A stretch of 64,000 bases of DNA, taken from assembly GCA_038534135.1 (NCBI GenBank), contig JBCAXJ010000002.1, positions 98,265 through 162,264 of the forward strand, written 5' to 3'. Made by a program: the position numbers and the translations under genes. Under the pieces are notes generated by a model, which saw nothing but the letters and a program-made list of their open reading frames with translations, was not told the DNA's origin and searched no databases. This stretch comes from Thermohalobaculum sp038534135. GTDB taxonomy: Bacteria; Pseudomonadota; Alphaproteobacteria; Rhodobacterales; Rhodobacteraceae. This document shows positions 35,324 through 44,480 of this stretch, piece by piece (position 1 is the stretch's first letter; each line of letters opens with the position of its first letter).

Positions 35324-36262
35324 TCAAATGGCATCCAGCCGCTTGCGGCGCTCGGTCCAGACGTATTCCATCGCCACACAGAAGCAGATCGCGAAGATCG
35401 CAAGCCCCTGCAACAGGCTGAGCGGATTGCCCAGGATCCAGATCGCCAGGAACGCCGCAATCACCGGCTTCAGGAAAAACAGATAGTTCGCCCGTTGCGG
35501 ATCGGGCGCCGCCGACAGGCCCCACAACCACAACGCCATGGCGATGCAGGTGTTCCACGCCCCGATGGTCAGGATGCCTTGGATCTGCTCAGGCGTCTTG
35601 TCCGCCAGGGAAAGCGGATCGACCCAGACACCCCAGGCCGTGCCGACCGTGACCCACAGCACGATTGCCCCGATAAAGAAGGTGTAGGCCGTCATGCGCA
35701 CCGGCCCGTACGCGGTCACCAGCGGGCGCGTCAGCACCAGGTACATGCCCCCGGTGATGCCACAGCCCAACGCCATCAGTGTCCCGATCAGGTCCGAGCC
35801 GCCGAACTGCAGATCCGCCTGCAACCCGTTGGTCAGCAGCAGAACGACGCCGATGAAGGCACCAATGCCCGACACCATCTTGGGCCGCGTCAGCGCCGTT
35901 CCGTTCACCACCCAGTCGGTGATGACGTAGAAGATCGGAATGGCTGTCACCACGGTCGCCACCTGAACCACCGATGTGTAGTCCAGCGACCAGTGGAACA
36001 CGAGCTGGCTGAACGACATCACCAGCGCGGAGGTGAAGATGATTCGCTTCCAGTCGCGCTTCAGCGGCGTCCAGATATCGCGCGCGCCCGGCCAGAACTG
36101 CGTCAGGATCAACAGCAGCGTGCCCCCGATCATGAAGCGCCAGACACTGAATTCAGGCCCAGGCGTGTCGGCGATTTTCGAGACGAATTCTGACGAGGCA
36201 TGGCCGACCACCCCCGTGAAACAGGCAAAATACGCCAGCGCTCCGCGCAGTCCGGGGCTCAT
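35324..36262 (-). CDS. EamA/DMT-family transporter
   Basis: A 312-residue inner-membrane protein with ten predicted helices in two EamA halves. It ends one base past the cysG stop (convergent) and follows a second EamA gene with a 9-base gap, so the two form an operon. The pair are only distantly alike and could work as separate exporters. Substrate unknown. Confidence 0.85.
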   Translation of the reverse strand: MSPGLRGALAYFACFTGVVGHASSEFVSKIADTPGPEFSVWRFMIGGTLLLILTQFWPGARDIWTPLKRDWKRIIFTSALVMSFSQLVFHWSLDYTSVVQVATVVTAIPIFYVITDWVVNGTALTRPKMVSGIGAFIGVVLLLTNGLQADLQFGGSDLIGTLMALGCGITGGMYLVLTRPLVTAYGPVRMTAYTFFIGAIVLWVTVGTAWGVWVDPLSLADKTPEQIQGILTIGAWNTCIAMALWLWGLSAAPDPQRANYLFFLKPVIAAFLAIWILGNPLSLLQGLAIFAICFCVAMEYVWTERRKRLDAI

Positions 36263-36271
36263 CAGGTCCTC

Positions 36272-37180
36272 TTAGATCTTGGTCGCCGCAGCGGGCGGCG
36301 TTCGGGCTTTTCTGGCACGCACGGCCTCGCGATGGGAGATGTAGGTCGCGGATGCGACGATGACGCCACCGCCCAGCAGAACGTATGGATCGATCGGTTC
36401 TCCAAAGGCCACGACACCCAGGATCGCCGCCCAGACCAGTTGCAGGAAACCAACCGGCTGGGTCACTGTCACCGGCGCGCATCGGAACGCTTGCGTCATC
36501 GTGTAGTGCCCCGTGGTCGCCAGAACCGCCGTCAGGGTGAGCCAGCCGATTTCCTCCAGCGTCGGGTCGCGCCAATGCAGAATCGCGCCCGGCAACAGGA
36601 CAATCGTGCAGAACAGCGAAAGCATCCCAACGATGACACCCGACGGTGCATCGTCGGTGAATTTCTTGGCCAGCAGGAATGAAGCCGCGAACAACGGGGC
36701 TGCACACAGCTGCGCGAGCTGGCCGAGCGACAGCTCCTGAAAGCCTGGCCGCAGAATGATCAACGTCCCGCAGAAGGCGATCAAGACGGCCATGATCCGG
36801 CGCATCTGGATCGCCTCGCCCAGAAAGATTGCGGCACCGATCGTCACGAAGATCGGCGCGATGTAACCGATGGCCGTCACCTCGGCGATCGGAATGCGCG
36901 CCATGGCATAGAACCACAGCATCACGCCGATGCCGTGGAACAGACCGCGCAGCGTGTAGAGCGACATCTGCCGCTTGCTGGGATGGTGCTTCAGCAAAGG
37001 CAGCATCCACGGCAGGATCAGAATCAGCCCCGCCAGGTAGCGGATAAAGGCCGCCTGCGTCGCCGGCAACTCGGACCCCAGGTACCGGACAATGCCGGTC
37101 ACGCCGACGAACAGGAGGCTGGTCACCAGCATCCAGCCAATACCGGCCAATGTGCGGTCCGGTGAAAGCGGGGAGGTCAT
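36272..37180 (-). CDS. EamA/DMT-family transporter
   Basis: A 302-residue inner-membrane protein with ten hydrophobic segments. The ATG at 37180 (MTSPLSPDRTLAGIGW) is preferred over one 14 codons upstream, as family members have a short cytoplasmic N-terminus. YAMARIPIAEVTAIGYIAP is the conserved mid-protein EamA stretch. First gene of a two-transporter operon. Confidence 0.85.
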   Translation of the reverse strand: MTSPLSPDRTLAGIGWMLVTSLLFVGVTGIVRYLGSELPATQAAFIRYLAGLILILPWMLPLLKHHPSKRQMSLYTLRGLFHGIGVMLWFYAMARIPIAEVTAIGYIAPIFVTIGAAIFLGEAIQMRRIMAVLIAFCGTLIILRPGFQELSLGQLAQLCAAPLFAASFLLAKKFTDDAPSGVIVGMLSLFCTIVLLPGAILHWRDPTLEEIGWLTLTAVLATTGHYTMTQAFRCAPVTVTQPVGFLQLVWAAILGVVAFGEPIDPYVLLGGGVIVASATYISHREAVRARKARTPPAAATKI

Positions 37181-37251
37181 TTCGGATTCCAAAATCTTGA
37201 AAGCAGACGGATCTGCGTGCATCCTGCGTATCTGAGGGTTAACGGCGTGTC

Positions 37252-37267
37252 ATCACACGGGCGTGAT
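37252..37267. promoter_or_regulatory. Inverted repeat in divergent promoter region
   Basis: ATCAC and GTGAT arms with a 6-base spacer lie between the transporter operon and the peptidoglycan-binding gene. It is a possible operator for either side; no regulator assigned. Confidence 0.35.
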
Positions 37268-37386
37268 AAATGCAGGGAGCAAGCTGTGCATCAGCTTCGA
37301 AACTTTACGGGAAAAGTTTACGCGCGATTAACCCTCGTGAATAGAATATAAATCTACCGAGTCGTCAGATCCTATAGGAGCAACGC

Positions 37387-39054
37387 GTGCGACATACCGG
37401 AGGTCAAGCAACGGACCGACTGCCGACCGGTTGGATCATTGCCGGATCGCTTTTGTTCGCGGTCGCCATCGCAGCGCCGATTGCGGTGTTCAATACGCTG
37501 CCGACGCCCAATTTGGTGTCGGCCGGCACTCCGACTCCCCAAGCAGATGACGAAGGCGCCGCTCTGGATGTCGAAAACGCCTCTGACCTGGCCAGCGCGT
37601 CGAATGTGACCCGGGCTTCGGACGGCCCAAGCCCCCCGGGGCAAAGGACCGCCGCGTCCTCGCCGCCATCCGATTCGGATCAACTCGGGTCGCTCGGCGT
37701 TCTGATCGAAACGCAGCAGCACTCGAACACGGTGGACAGCCGAACGCTCCGACGGATGATCATCGACGCCGTCGCGGTCGATCTGGAAAGCACCGGCGAC
37801 GTGCGCGAAGTCCGCGAAATGCATGTCAGCATGCGCGACTGCGACAATGGCAAGCAGGCCATCGTGTCCGATACGGATGCTTTCGAACGCACGCTGGCCG
37901 GGATGCTCGGGGACCTCCCCGCACCTGTCGATCACATCGTCAGATTTCCAGGCATCACCATCACCTATTGCGATGATCTGACCCATGTCAGTTCCGTGAC
38001 CCTGGAAGGGCTGGGCGCCGAACTCAACCCAGAGACGGCGGCAACGCTGGTGACGGCGAATGACCAGGTGGTTCCGGACGAAGAGGCGGACGAGGTGAGC
38101 GTCGACAACACCTCCGGCGACCCCGCGGTCGATCTCAGCCAACGCGCTGGTGGCGATGTGCGCAACGGTCTAGCGGTCATCTCCGGCAAACCGGACCGCC
38201 CTGAGATTCGGACAGCCGAGGCACCGGCACCAAGTCCCGCGACCGCAGCGGATGGCGCGCTTGCCAGTGTTCAGGGCGATGCCGACGCCACACCGCGCGT
38301 CGCGACCGAAACACCGTTCGAACCGGTGCCGCATGATCCCGGGACCGGCATCGATCTGGCAGCGACCGAGACGCCGGATGCAGCCACGGGCGTTTCCCAC
38401 AGCAAGCGGCCGGACGTGTCCAGCGGCCGCCCGTCGGACCTCGTTGCAATGCGCGGGCGCGCCTACGAGATGTCGGATGCGCTCCTTCTGGATACGGCGG
38501 AACGGACCGGCGGCAGTTTCCCGGACCCTATCATGACCGTCGCGACACCGCTTGTTGCCGACACGGAAATGCTGAGAATTGGCATCCTGCCGCATCATGC
38601 GAACAGCGCCGATGCCGAGATCAGGCTTTCCCTGACATCGCGGGCGCGTCGCACAGCGCAGCTTCGTCTCACGCTCTTGGGATATGATCCGCGCGGCGTG
38701 GACGGTATCTTCGGGCCCGCGACACGCACCGCGATCGCCACGCTTCAGGAACGTGAATCCCTGCCGAGAACCGGGTACCTAGACCCCGAGACCCTGACCA
38801 TCCTCGAGCGTAAGTCGCGAACGGTCTACCGCACCTGGCAGAAACGCCGACAGCGCGAACGCGCCAAACGGCGGGATATCGCACTCGCCAAGACCGCACC
38901 TGCGGTGATCCCGACCACACCGGCCGCACGCCGGGCGCCGACCTGCGTCCGCGACCGTCGCGGTGTCATCATCTCGAACCAGAGCTTTCGGTGTGACCTC
39001 AGTGTCCTGCGCGAGAGTCTGGACGAACTGTTCGGTGCGCCGGGCAAAACGTAG
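37387..39054 (+). CDS. Membrane-anchored peptidoglycan-binding protein
   Basis: A 555-residue protein with one N-terminal membrane segment (about 17-36), a long low-complexity Ala/Thr/Pro/Asp-rich periplasmic stretch (about 45-400), a PG_binding_1 domain (about 418-475; LLGYDPRGVDGIFGPATRTA), and a basic C-terminal tail with two Cys residues. Such proteins tether envelope functions to the cell wall; no catalytic domain is seen. The GTG start has GGAG 7 bases upstream. Confidence 0.78.
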   Translation: MRHTGGQATDRLPTGWIIAGSLLFAVAIAAPIAVFNTLPTPNLVSAGTPTPQADDEGAALDVENASDLASASNVTRASDGPSPPGQRTAASSPPSDSDQLGSLGVLIETQQHSNTVDSRTLRRMIIDAVAVDLESTGDVREVREMHVSMRDCDNGKQAIVSDTDAFERTLAGMLGDLPAPVDHIVRFPGITITYCDDLTHVSSVTLEGLGAELNPETAATLVTANDQVVPDEEADEVSVDNTSGDPAVDLSQRAGGDVRNGLAVISGKPDRPEIRTAEAPAPSPATAADGALASVQGDADATPRVATETPFEPVPHDPGTGIDLAATETPDAATGVSHSKRPDVSSGRPSDLVAMRGRAYEMSDALLLDTAERTGGSFPDPIMTVATPLVADTEMLRIGILPHHANSADAEIRLSLTSRARRTAQLRLTLLGYDPRGVDGIFGPATRTAIATLQERESLPRTGYLDPETLTILERKSRTVYRTWQKRRQRERAKRRDIALAKTAPAVIPTTPAARRAPTCVRDRRGVIISNQSFRCDLSVLRESLDELFGAPGKT

Positions 39055-39075
39055 ACACCCCGGCCGAACGGGTCT

Positions 39076-40344
39076 TCAGTCCAGGACGCGCCACGCGATG
39101 TCGCGGCGCACGAAACCGCCGGGCCAGTCGATGCAATCGATCGCCGAATAGGCCCGGTCCCGGGCCTGTGCCACGTCCGATCCAATCGCCGTGACGTTCA
39201 GAACCCGGCCACCCGCTGCCTCGATCCCCTTGTCCCCGGCCCGCGTGCCGGCGTGGAACACCGTGACACCGTCGACATCCCCGGCTGCGTTAAGGCCGTC
39301 GATCACCGCGCCTTTCTTATAGCTGCCCGGATAGCCTTTGGCGGCCATGACCACCGTCAGCGCCGGATCACGCGACCAATCGAGCTGGATGTCCGGCAAC
39401 GTGTTGCCATCACACGCCATCAGCGCAGGCAGCAGATCCGACGTCAGGCGCAGCATCAGAACCTGGCATTCCGGGTCGCCGAACCGGGCGTTGATCTCGA
39501 CCAGGCGCGGACCATCGGGGCCGATCATCAGCCCGGCATACAGCACACCCTGATAGCGCATCCCGCGCTTTGCCATCTCCGAGAGGATCGGATGCACGAT
39601 CTCCTCGAGCGCGCGGCGCTGCATATCGGACGTCATCACCGGCGCCGGCGAATAGGCCCCCATGCCGCCGGTATTGGGACCGGTGTCGCCCTCGCCGACC
39701 CGCTTGTGGTCCTGAGCCGTCGGCAGAGGCAGAACGGTCCGCCCATCGGTCAGCACGAAGAACGAGGCTTCCTCGCCCTCCATGAACTCCTCGATCACGA
39801 TCTCGGCGCCCGCATCGCCAAAACCGCCCGCGAACATGTCCTTGATCGCCGCTTCCGCCTCGGCCAGCGTCTGGGCGACGACAACGCCCTTGCCAGCGGC
39901 CAGCCCGTCGGCCTTGATCACGATCGGCGCGCCCTTCTCCCGGACATAGGCCAGCGCCGCGTCCTCTTCCGAGAACCGCCCCCAGGCCGCCGTCGGCGCG
40001 CCGCAGGCATCGCAGATCTCCTTGGTGAAGGCCTTCGAGGCTTCCAGTTGCGCCGCCGCCTTGCTTGGGCCGAACACGCCGATCCCGTTTGCCCGTAGCG
40101 CATCGGCGACACCCGCCGCCAAAGGCGCCTCGGGTCCGATCACGACGAAGCCGATCTCGATCCGCTGGCAGAACGCGACGACAGCGCCGCCGCTCTCGAT
40201 GTCGAGCCCGTCGACGCATTTGGCAACCTGCGCGATCCCGGCATTGCCCGGCGCACAGTACAGCGTTGTCACAATCGGAGACCGGGCAATTTTCCAGGCC
40301 AGCGCGTGCTCGCGTCCGCCGCCCCCCAGGATCAGGACCTTCAT
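39076..40344 (-). CDS. purD: Phosphoribosylamine--glycine ligase
   Basis: Cytoplasmic ATP-grasp enzyme of purine synthesis, step 2. 422 residues, family length; starts MKVLILGGGGREHALAWK and has the GPNTGGMGAYSP signature. The downstream end converges with the peptidoglycan-binding gene. Confidence 0.97.
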   Translation of the reverse strand: MKVLILGGGGREHALAWKIARSPIVTTLYCAPGNAGIAQVAKCVDGLDIESGGAVVAFCQRIEIGFVVIGPEAPLAAGVADALRANGIGVFGPSKAAAQLEASKAFTKEICDACGAPTAAWGRFSEEDAALAYVREKGAPIVIKADGLAAGKGVVVAQTLAEAEAAIKDMFAGGFGDAGAEIVIEEFMEGEEASFFVLTDGRTVLPLPTAQDHKRVGEGDTGPNTGGMGAYSPAPVMTSDMQRRALEEIVHPILSEMAKRGMRYQGVLYAGLMIGPDGPRLVEINARFGDPECQVLMLRLTSDLLPALMACDGNTLPDIQLDWSRDPALTVVMAAKGYPGSYKKGAVIDGLNAAGDVDGVTVFHAGTRAGDKGIEAAGGRVLNVTAIGSDVAQARDRAYSAIDCIDWPGGFVRRDIAWRVLD

Positions 40345-40359
40345 GGCACCTCGGCTTCT

Positions 40360-41004
40360 TCAGTCTTGCGAAGCGGCCCGCAGAACAACCGCCCCGCCGC
40401 CGCGCTTCAGGCGTGACTGGGACAGGTGCGGATGCGCCTCGGCCCAGCGCTGAAGCGCCTTCTTCTCTTTCACCCGCCGCGCCTTGTCCAGAACCACGAT
40501 GCCTCCGGGCGCCAGCCGGTGGAACAGCTCCGCTCCGGCGGGCCAGCGCGGCATCCGCCCGCTGAAATGCGGCGGCCCGTCGATGAAGATCAGATCGAAG
40601 GTCCCCGTCAGCTCCGAGACCAGCACCCGGTCGTACCACATGTTATGCTTGTCATAATCCTGCAGCTCGGCCTCCAGGATCCGGACCGGCGCACAGGCCC
40701 CCACCTGGGACAGCATATGCGCGGTTACCCGGATCGACTGCGCATCATGATCAATGACCAGGATCTCGCCGCGCCCTTTCAGCGCCCGCGCAAAGACCGC
40801 GACCGCCAACCCGCCGTTGAGCATCAGCACCCGCGACGGTGCCTCGGTCTCGATCAGATCGACCACCGCCTCCAGCGTACGCTCCTCGGGATACCAGTTG
40901 CCACCCGCCGGCAGCGTACCCGGCGCCAGATCAAGCCGCCGCAAGAGTGCGCGATCCTCGACACTGGCATAGGGTGAGTAAGGGATGGGCATTGCATCGG
41001 CCAT
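40360..41004 (-). CDS. Class I methyltransferase-like protein
   Basis: A 214-residue soluble protein. A Rossmann-like part (about 57-160) has VLMLNGGLAVAVFARAL, ILVIDHD, and FDLIFIDGPPH, the order of SAM-binding and acidic motifs in O-methyltransferases. The first glycine loop is weak (NGG), so cofactor binding is uncertain. It lies 15 bases upstream of purD on the same strand and is divergent from xseA. Confidence 0.65.
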   Translation of the reverse strand: MADAMPIPYSPYASVEDRALLRRLDLAPGTLPAGGNWYPEERTLEAVVDLIETEAPSRVLMLNGGLAVAVFARALKGRGEILVIDHDAQSIRVTAHMLSQVGACAPVRILEAELQDYDKHNMWYDRVLVSELTGTFDLIFIDGPPHFSGRMPRWPAGAELFHRLAPGGIVVLDKARRVKEKKALQRWAEAHPHLSQSRLKRGGGAVVLRAASQD

Positions 41005-41073
41005 TGCGCCGTCTTACCCGTGCTATGGTGAACGTCCAGTAATCTCTGTTGCGCACGGATCGGGAGAGCCGCC

Positions 41074-42654
41074 TTGAGCCTGTTGATCGACGACGATGCC
41101 GGGGCCGGACCGGGCAACACGCCCGAGTTCTCGGTCTCGGAACTGTCGGGCGCCGTCAAGCGCATGGTCGAAGGCGAATTCGGCCATGTCCGTGTGCGCG
41201 GCGAGGTCGGCCGCGTCTCGCGCCCGCGCTCGGGCCATATCTATCTCGACCTGAAGGACGATCGGTCCGTGCTGGCAGGCGTCATCTGGAAAGGCGTCGC
41301 CGGGCGTCTCGCGACCCAGCCCGAGGAAGGCATGGAGGTCATCGCCACCGGGCGCCTGACGACCTTCCCCGGACAGTCGAAATACCAGATCGTCATCGAG
41401 GAGATCGCCCCTGCCGGGGTCGGCGCCCTGATGGCGATGCTGGAGAAACGGCGCAAGGCTTTGACCGCCGAGGGACTGTTCGCGGCCGAGCGCAAGCAAC
41501 GCCTGCCGTTCCTGCCGCGCACCATCGGGGTCGTCACCTCGCCCTCGGGTGCCGTGATTCGCGATATCCTCCACCGGGTTGCCGAACGGTTCCCGGTGCG
41601 CGTCCTGGTCTGGCCGGTGGCCGTGCAGGGCGAGAAATCGGCACCGGAAGTCGCGGCGGCGATCCGGGGTTTTGCGTCGCTCGAAGGGTCCGGTGCCGTG
41701 CCGCGCCCGGACGTGCTGATCGTCGCGCGCGGCGGTGGCTCGGTCGAGGATCTGTGGGGCTTCAACGAAGAGATCGTCGTGCGCGCCGTCGCGGACTGCG
41801 CCATCCCGCTGATCTCGGCGGTCGGGCATGAAACCGACACGACCCTGATCGACTATGCCGCGGACATTCGCGCACCGACCCCGACAGCCGCCGCCGAGCT
41901 GGCCGTGCCGGTGCGGGGAGAGCTTGCCGCCACCGTCGCCGATCTGCAGGCGCGGCGCCTGCGCGCGATGACCGGATCGATGGACCGCGCGCGCCAGCGG
42001 CTCTCGGATGTCGGGCGCGCGCTGCCGAAACCGGAACAGATCCTGGCCGAGCGCCGCCAGCGGCTCGATCTCGCCTCGGCCCGTCTCGCCTCGCCGACAG
42101 AGCTGCTGCGCCAGCGCCGCGCCGCGCTGACCGAGATGGCGTTGAAGCTGCCACGCCCGTCGGATCTGCTCGACCGGCGCCGCCAGGCGCTGAAGCTCGC
42201 GGCGCAAGGCTTGGGTCCGGCCCTGCGCGACCGGGCGCAGCAGGCGCGCCTGCGGCTAAGCGAACGAACACGCGGCCTAGAATGGCGCACGCTGAAAGTC
42301 CGGATCGAACGCGCGGCGGAACGGCTGGCCCAACCCACACAGCGTCTGCGCCCGGGGCTTGATCGCGCATTGAGCCGCGATCGCGACCGTCTAGCGGCTT
42401 TGGGCCGGACACTCGGCGTCTTCAGTTATGAACGCACGCTGGATCGCGGCTTTGCCGTCGTGCGGGATGCCGATGGCACGCTGGTTGCGCGCGCCGACGG
42501 GATCACGCCCGGAGACGCGCTTGAAGTCCAGTTCTCGGATGCCCGGATCGGCGTGCGTGTCGATGGCGATGATCCGGCCCAGGCACCGCGCAAGGCGAAG
42601 CGAACGCCACCCAAGAAACAGGCGGGAAACGGGGACCAGGGGTCGCTGTTCTGA
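41074..42654 (+). CDS. xseA: Exodeoxyribonuclease VII large subunit
   Basis: Degrades single-stranded DNA to short oligonucleotides together with XseB. 526 residues: an N-terminal OB fold (about 12-110), the catalytic part (TSPSGAVIRDIL; ARGGGSVEDLW; VGHETDTTLIDYAAD), and a long Arg/Leu coiled-coil region (about 285-440) longer than in E. coli. The TTG start at 41074 is supported by GGGAGAG 6 bases upstream. xseB is not in this window. Confidence 0.95.
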   Translation: MSLLIDDDAGAGPGNTPEFSVSELSGAVKRMVEGEFGHVRVRGEVGRVSRPRSGHIYLDLKDDRSVLAGVIWKGVAGRLATQPEEGMEVIATGRLTTFPGQSKYQIVIEEIAPAGVGALMAMLEKRRKALTAEGLFAAERKQRLPFLPRTIGVVTSPSGAVIRDILHRVAERFPVRVLVWPVAVQGEKSAPEVAAAIRGFASLEGSGAVPRPDVLIVARGGGSVEDLWGFNEEIVVRAVADCAIPLISAVGHETDTTLIDYAADIRAPTPTAAAELAVPVRGELAATVADLQARRLRAMTGSMDRARQRLSDVGRALPKPEQILAERRQRLDLASARLASPTELLRQRRAALTEMALKLPRPSDLLDRRRQALKLAAQGLGPALRDRAQQARLRLSERTRGLEWRTLKVRIERAAERLAQPTQRLRPGLDRALSRDRDRLAALGRTLGVFSYERTLDRGFAVVRDADGTLVARADGITPGDALEVQFSDARIGVRVDGDDPAQAPRKAKRTPPKKQAGNGDQGSLF

Positions 42655-42726
42655 CGCAGCGGCTGGTCGCGTTTTCCTAACGCAGGTCTCGTTCAGATTG
42701 GTGGAAAAAATTCTAGGGAGGCAAGG

Positions 42727-43020
42727 ATGCCAAAAGGCTACTGGATCGCGCATGTCGAGGTCGACGACCCCGACACCTACGTCAACTACGTGAACGGCGC
42801 GAAGGCCGCGTTCGAAAAGTACGGCGCGCGGTTCCTGGCGCGCGGCGGCAAGTACGCCGAGGTTGAAGGCGCACTGGGCCGCTCACGCCACGTCGTCATC
42901 GAGTTCGACAGCTATGATGATGCGCTCAATTGCTACCACTCCGACGCCTATCAGGCCGCCAAAGCGCACCGCGAACCGGTCAGTGTCGCGACGATCACGC
43001 TGATCGAGGGGTTGGAGTAG
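42727..43020 (+). CDS. DUF1330-family protein
   Basis: A 97-residue cytoplasmic protein of the dimeric alpha-beta barrel type. PKGYWIAHVEVDDPDTYVNY at the start and VIEFDSYDDALNCYHSDAYQ near the end are the DUF1330 signature. Function unknown. A GGGAGG ribosome site precedes the ATG. Confidence 0.9.
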   Translation: MPKGYWIAHVEVDDPDTYVNYVNGAKAAFEKYGARFLARGGKYAEVEGALGRSRHVVIEFDSYDDALNCYHSDAYQAAKAHREPVSVATITLIEGLE

Positions 43021-43370
43021 TGGGTCAGCCGGAAACGATGCCCGGCGCTCGCGGTGCTGACTCGACGTGCCTTTTGCCCGCGAAGCGGGCCGCGCCCGAC
43101 CTCCCCCCGAAGGGCGCTTTGGCGATTTCTGTTAACCGATCGAGCATCGCACAGTCCGGTATGCCCTGCCTCAACCCAGATTACGTGAGCGCCCTCCAGG
43201 TCGGGCACCGCCCTCGCAAAGGAAGGGCGCACCGCGAGCGGATCCGGCCACTCCGGCGTCGAAACTGCGCGTCAGTCGCGCCCGGGCGGTCCCGGGTTAG
43301 CGGAGCAGCATTTCATGCTGCACCGCACACGGGACAACGCGGCGCTCTTTGTCGGACTTCGGCGCGTCCT
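43021..43370. other. Intergenic region with a long inverted repeat
   Basis: A 350-base gap without a credible gene. It holds GCCCGACCT...AGGGCGCT at 43094-43118 and its imperfect complement at 43188-43206, a small GCCCGC/GCGGGC-type hairpin near 43077-43090, and a GC-rich tail. It looks like a decayed intergenic repeat unit; no promoter or RNA is evident. Confidence 0.5.
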
Positions 43371-44123
43371 TTAGCGTGAACACACCGGACAATCCTTGCG
43401 CTTCGACAGCCGGATCGTCCGCGTATCGGCCCGCAAGGCGTCATAGAGGTACAACCGCCCGTCCAGCGGCTCGCCCGCTCCAGTGATCACCTTCACCGCC
43501 TCGACCGCCTGCATCGTGCCCATCACCCCGGCCATCGCCCCCAGGACCCCGGCCTCGGCACAGGCCGGGACCGTGCCCGGCGCGGGTGCCTCCGGGAACA
43601 CGCATTCGTAACACGGCCCGCCCAGCGCAGGCCGAAACACCGAAAGCTGTCCCTCCCAGCGCCCGATCGCGGCCGAGACCAGCGGCACACCGGCCTTCGC
43701 ACAGGCCCGGTTCACCAGATAGCGCGTCTCGAAGTTGTCGCAGCCATCCAGCGCCACCGTCTGTCCGGCGATCAGCGCATCGGCGTTTGCGGCATCGATC
43801 CGCGCAGAGACCGCTTCGAACTGCACATGCGGGTTGATCCGATCGACCGCGCGCGCCGCACTTTCGGTCTTCGGCTGGTCGACCTCCGGCGTTGCATGCA
43901 GCACCTGGCGCTGCAGGTTCGACAACGACACCACGTCGTCGTCCACTACCGTCAGTGTCCCGACACCCGCCGCCGCCAGATACAGGATCGCAGGCGATCC
44001 CAGCCCACCGGCGCCGATCACCAGCACCTTGGCTGCCTTCAACTTCTGCTGCCCCGGACCGCCGATCTCGTGCAGCACGATATGGCGCGCATAGCGTTCG
44101 AGTTCGGTATCGCTGAAGCTCAT
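43371..44123 (-). CDS. moeB: ThiF/MoeB-type adenylyltransferase
   Basis: A 250-residue E1-like enzyme that adenylates the C-terminus of a ubiquitin-like sulfur carrier (MoaD or ThiS). The N-terminal ERYARHIVLHEIGGPGQQKL and ATP loop GAGGLGSPAILYLAAAG are characteristic; two Cys pairs (CYEC and CPVC) bind zinc. No rhodanese domain is fused. MoeB is preferred to ThiF on length and motifs, but there is no mo or thi gene beside it. Confidence 0.88.
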   Translation of the reverse strand: MSFSDTELERYARHIVLHEIGGPGQQKLKAAKVLVIGAGGLGSPAILYLAAAGVGTLTVVDDDVVSLSNLQRQVLHATPEVDQPKTESAARAVDRINPHVQFEAVSARIDAANADALIAGQTVALDGCDNFETRYLVNRACAKAGVPLVSAAIGRWEGQLSVFRPALGGPCYECVFPEAPAPGTVPACAEAGVLGAMAGVMGTMQAVEAVKVITGAGEPLDGRLYLYDALRADTRTIRLSKRKDCPVCSR

Positions 44124-44195
44124 GTCCGGTCCTTGATCACGCGCCCTCGATGGCCGAGGGTTCCGGCGACATATGTCCAGCGGGGAGAACACGCA

Positions 44196-44480
44196 ATGCA
44201 GTTCATGGTGATCGAGACCTTCGACAGCGACGACATGCTGCCGATCTACAAGCACATCCGCGATCACGGGCGCCAGCTTCCCGACGGCCTGACCTTCGTG
44301 AACAGCTGGATCGAGCCCGGCTTCCGGCGCTGCTTCCAGATCATGGAGTGCGACGATGCCCGCCTTCTTCAGGAATGGGTTCTGGGCTTTCGCGGTCTCG
44401 GCGCGCACTTCGAGATCGTGCCCGTGATCCCCTCGGCGGACACCCGCGACGTGGTCGCGCCGTTCCTCGAGAAGCTCTAG
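44196..44480 (+). CDS. DUF3303-family small protein
   Basis: A 94-residue protein; MQFMVIETFDSDDMLPIYKH and SWIEPGFRRCFQIMEC match DUF3303, a small ferredoxin-like-fold family of unknown function. GGGGAGA precedes the ATG. It is divergent from moeB and its stop overlaps that of the convergent monooxygenase gene by 4 bases. Confidence 0.82.
   Translation: MQFMVIETFDSDDMLPIYKHIRDHGRQLPDGLTFVNSWIEPGFRRCFQIMECDDARLLQEWVLGFRGLGAHFEIVPVIPSADTRDVVAPFLEKL

Noticed and set aside
43277..43300. Possible third copy of the GTCCCGGG repeat
   Set aside because: Only GGTCCCGGG matches; the loop and second arm are missing.
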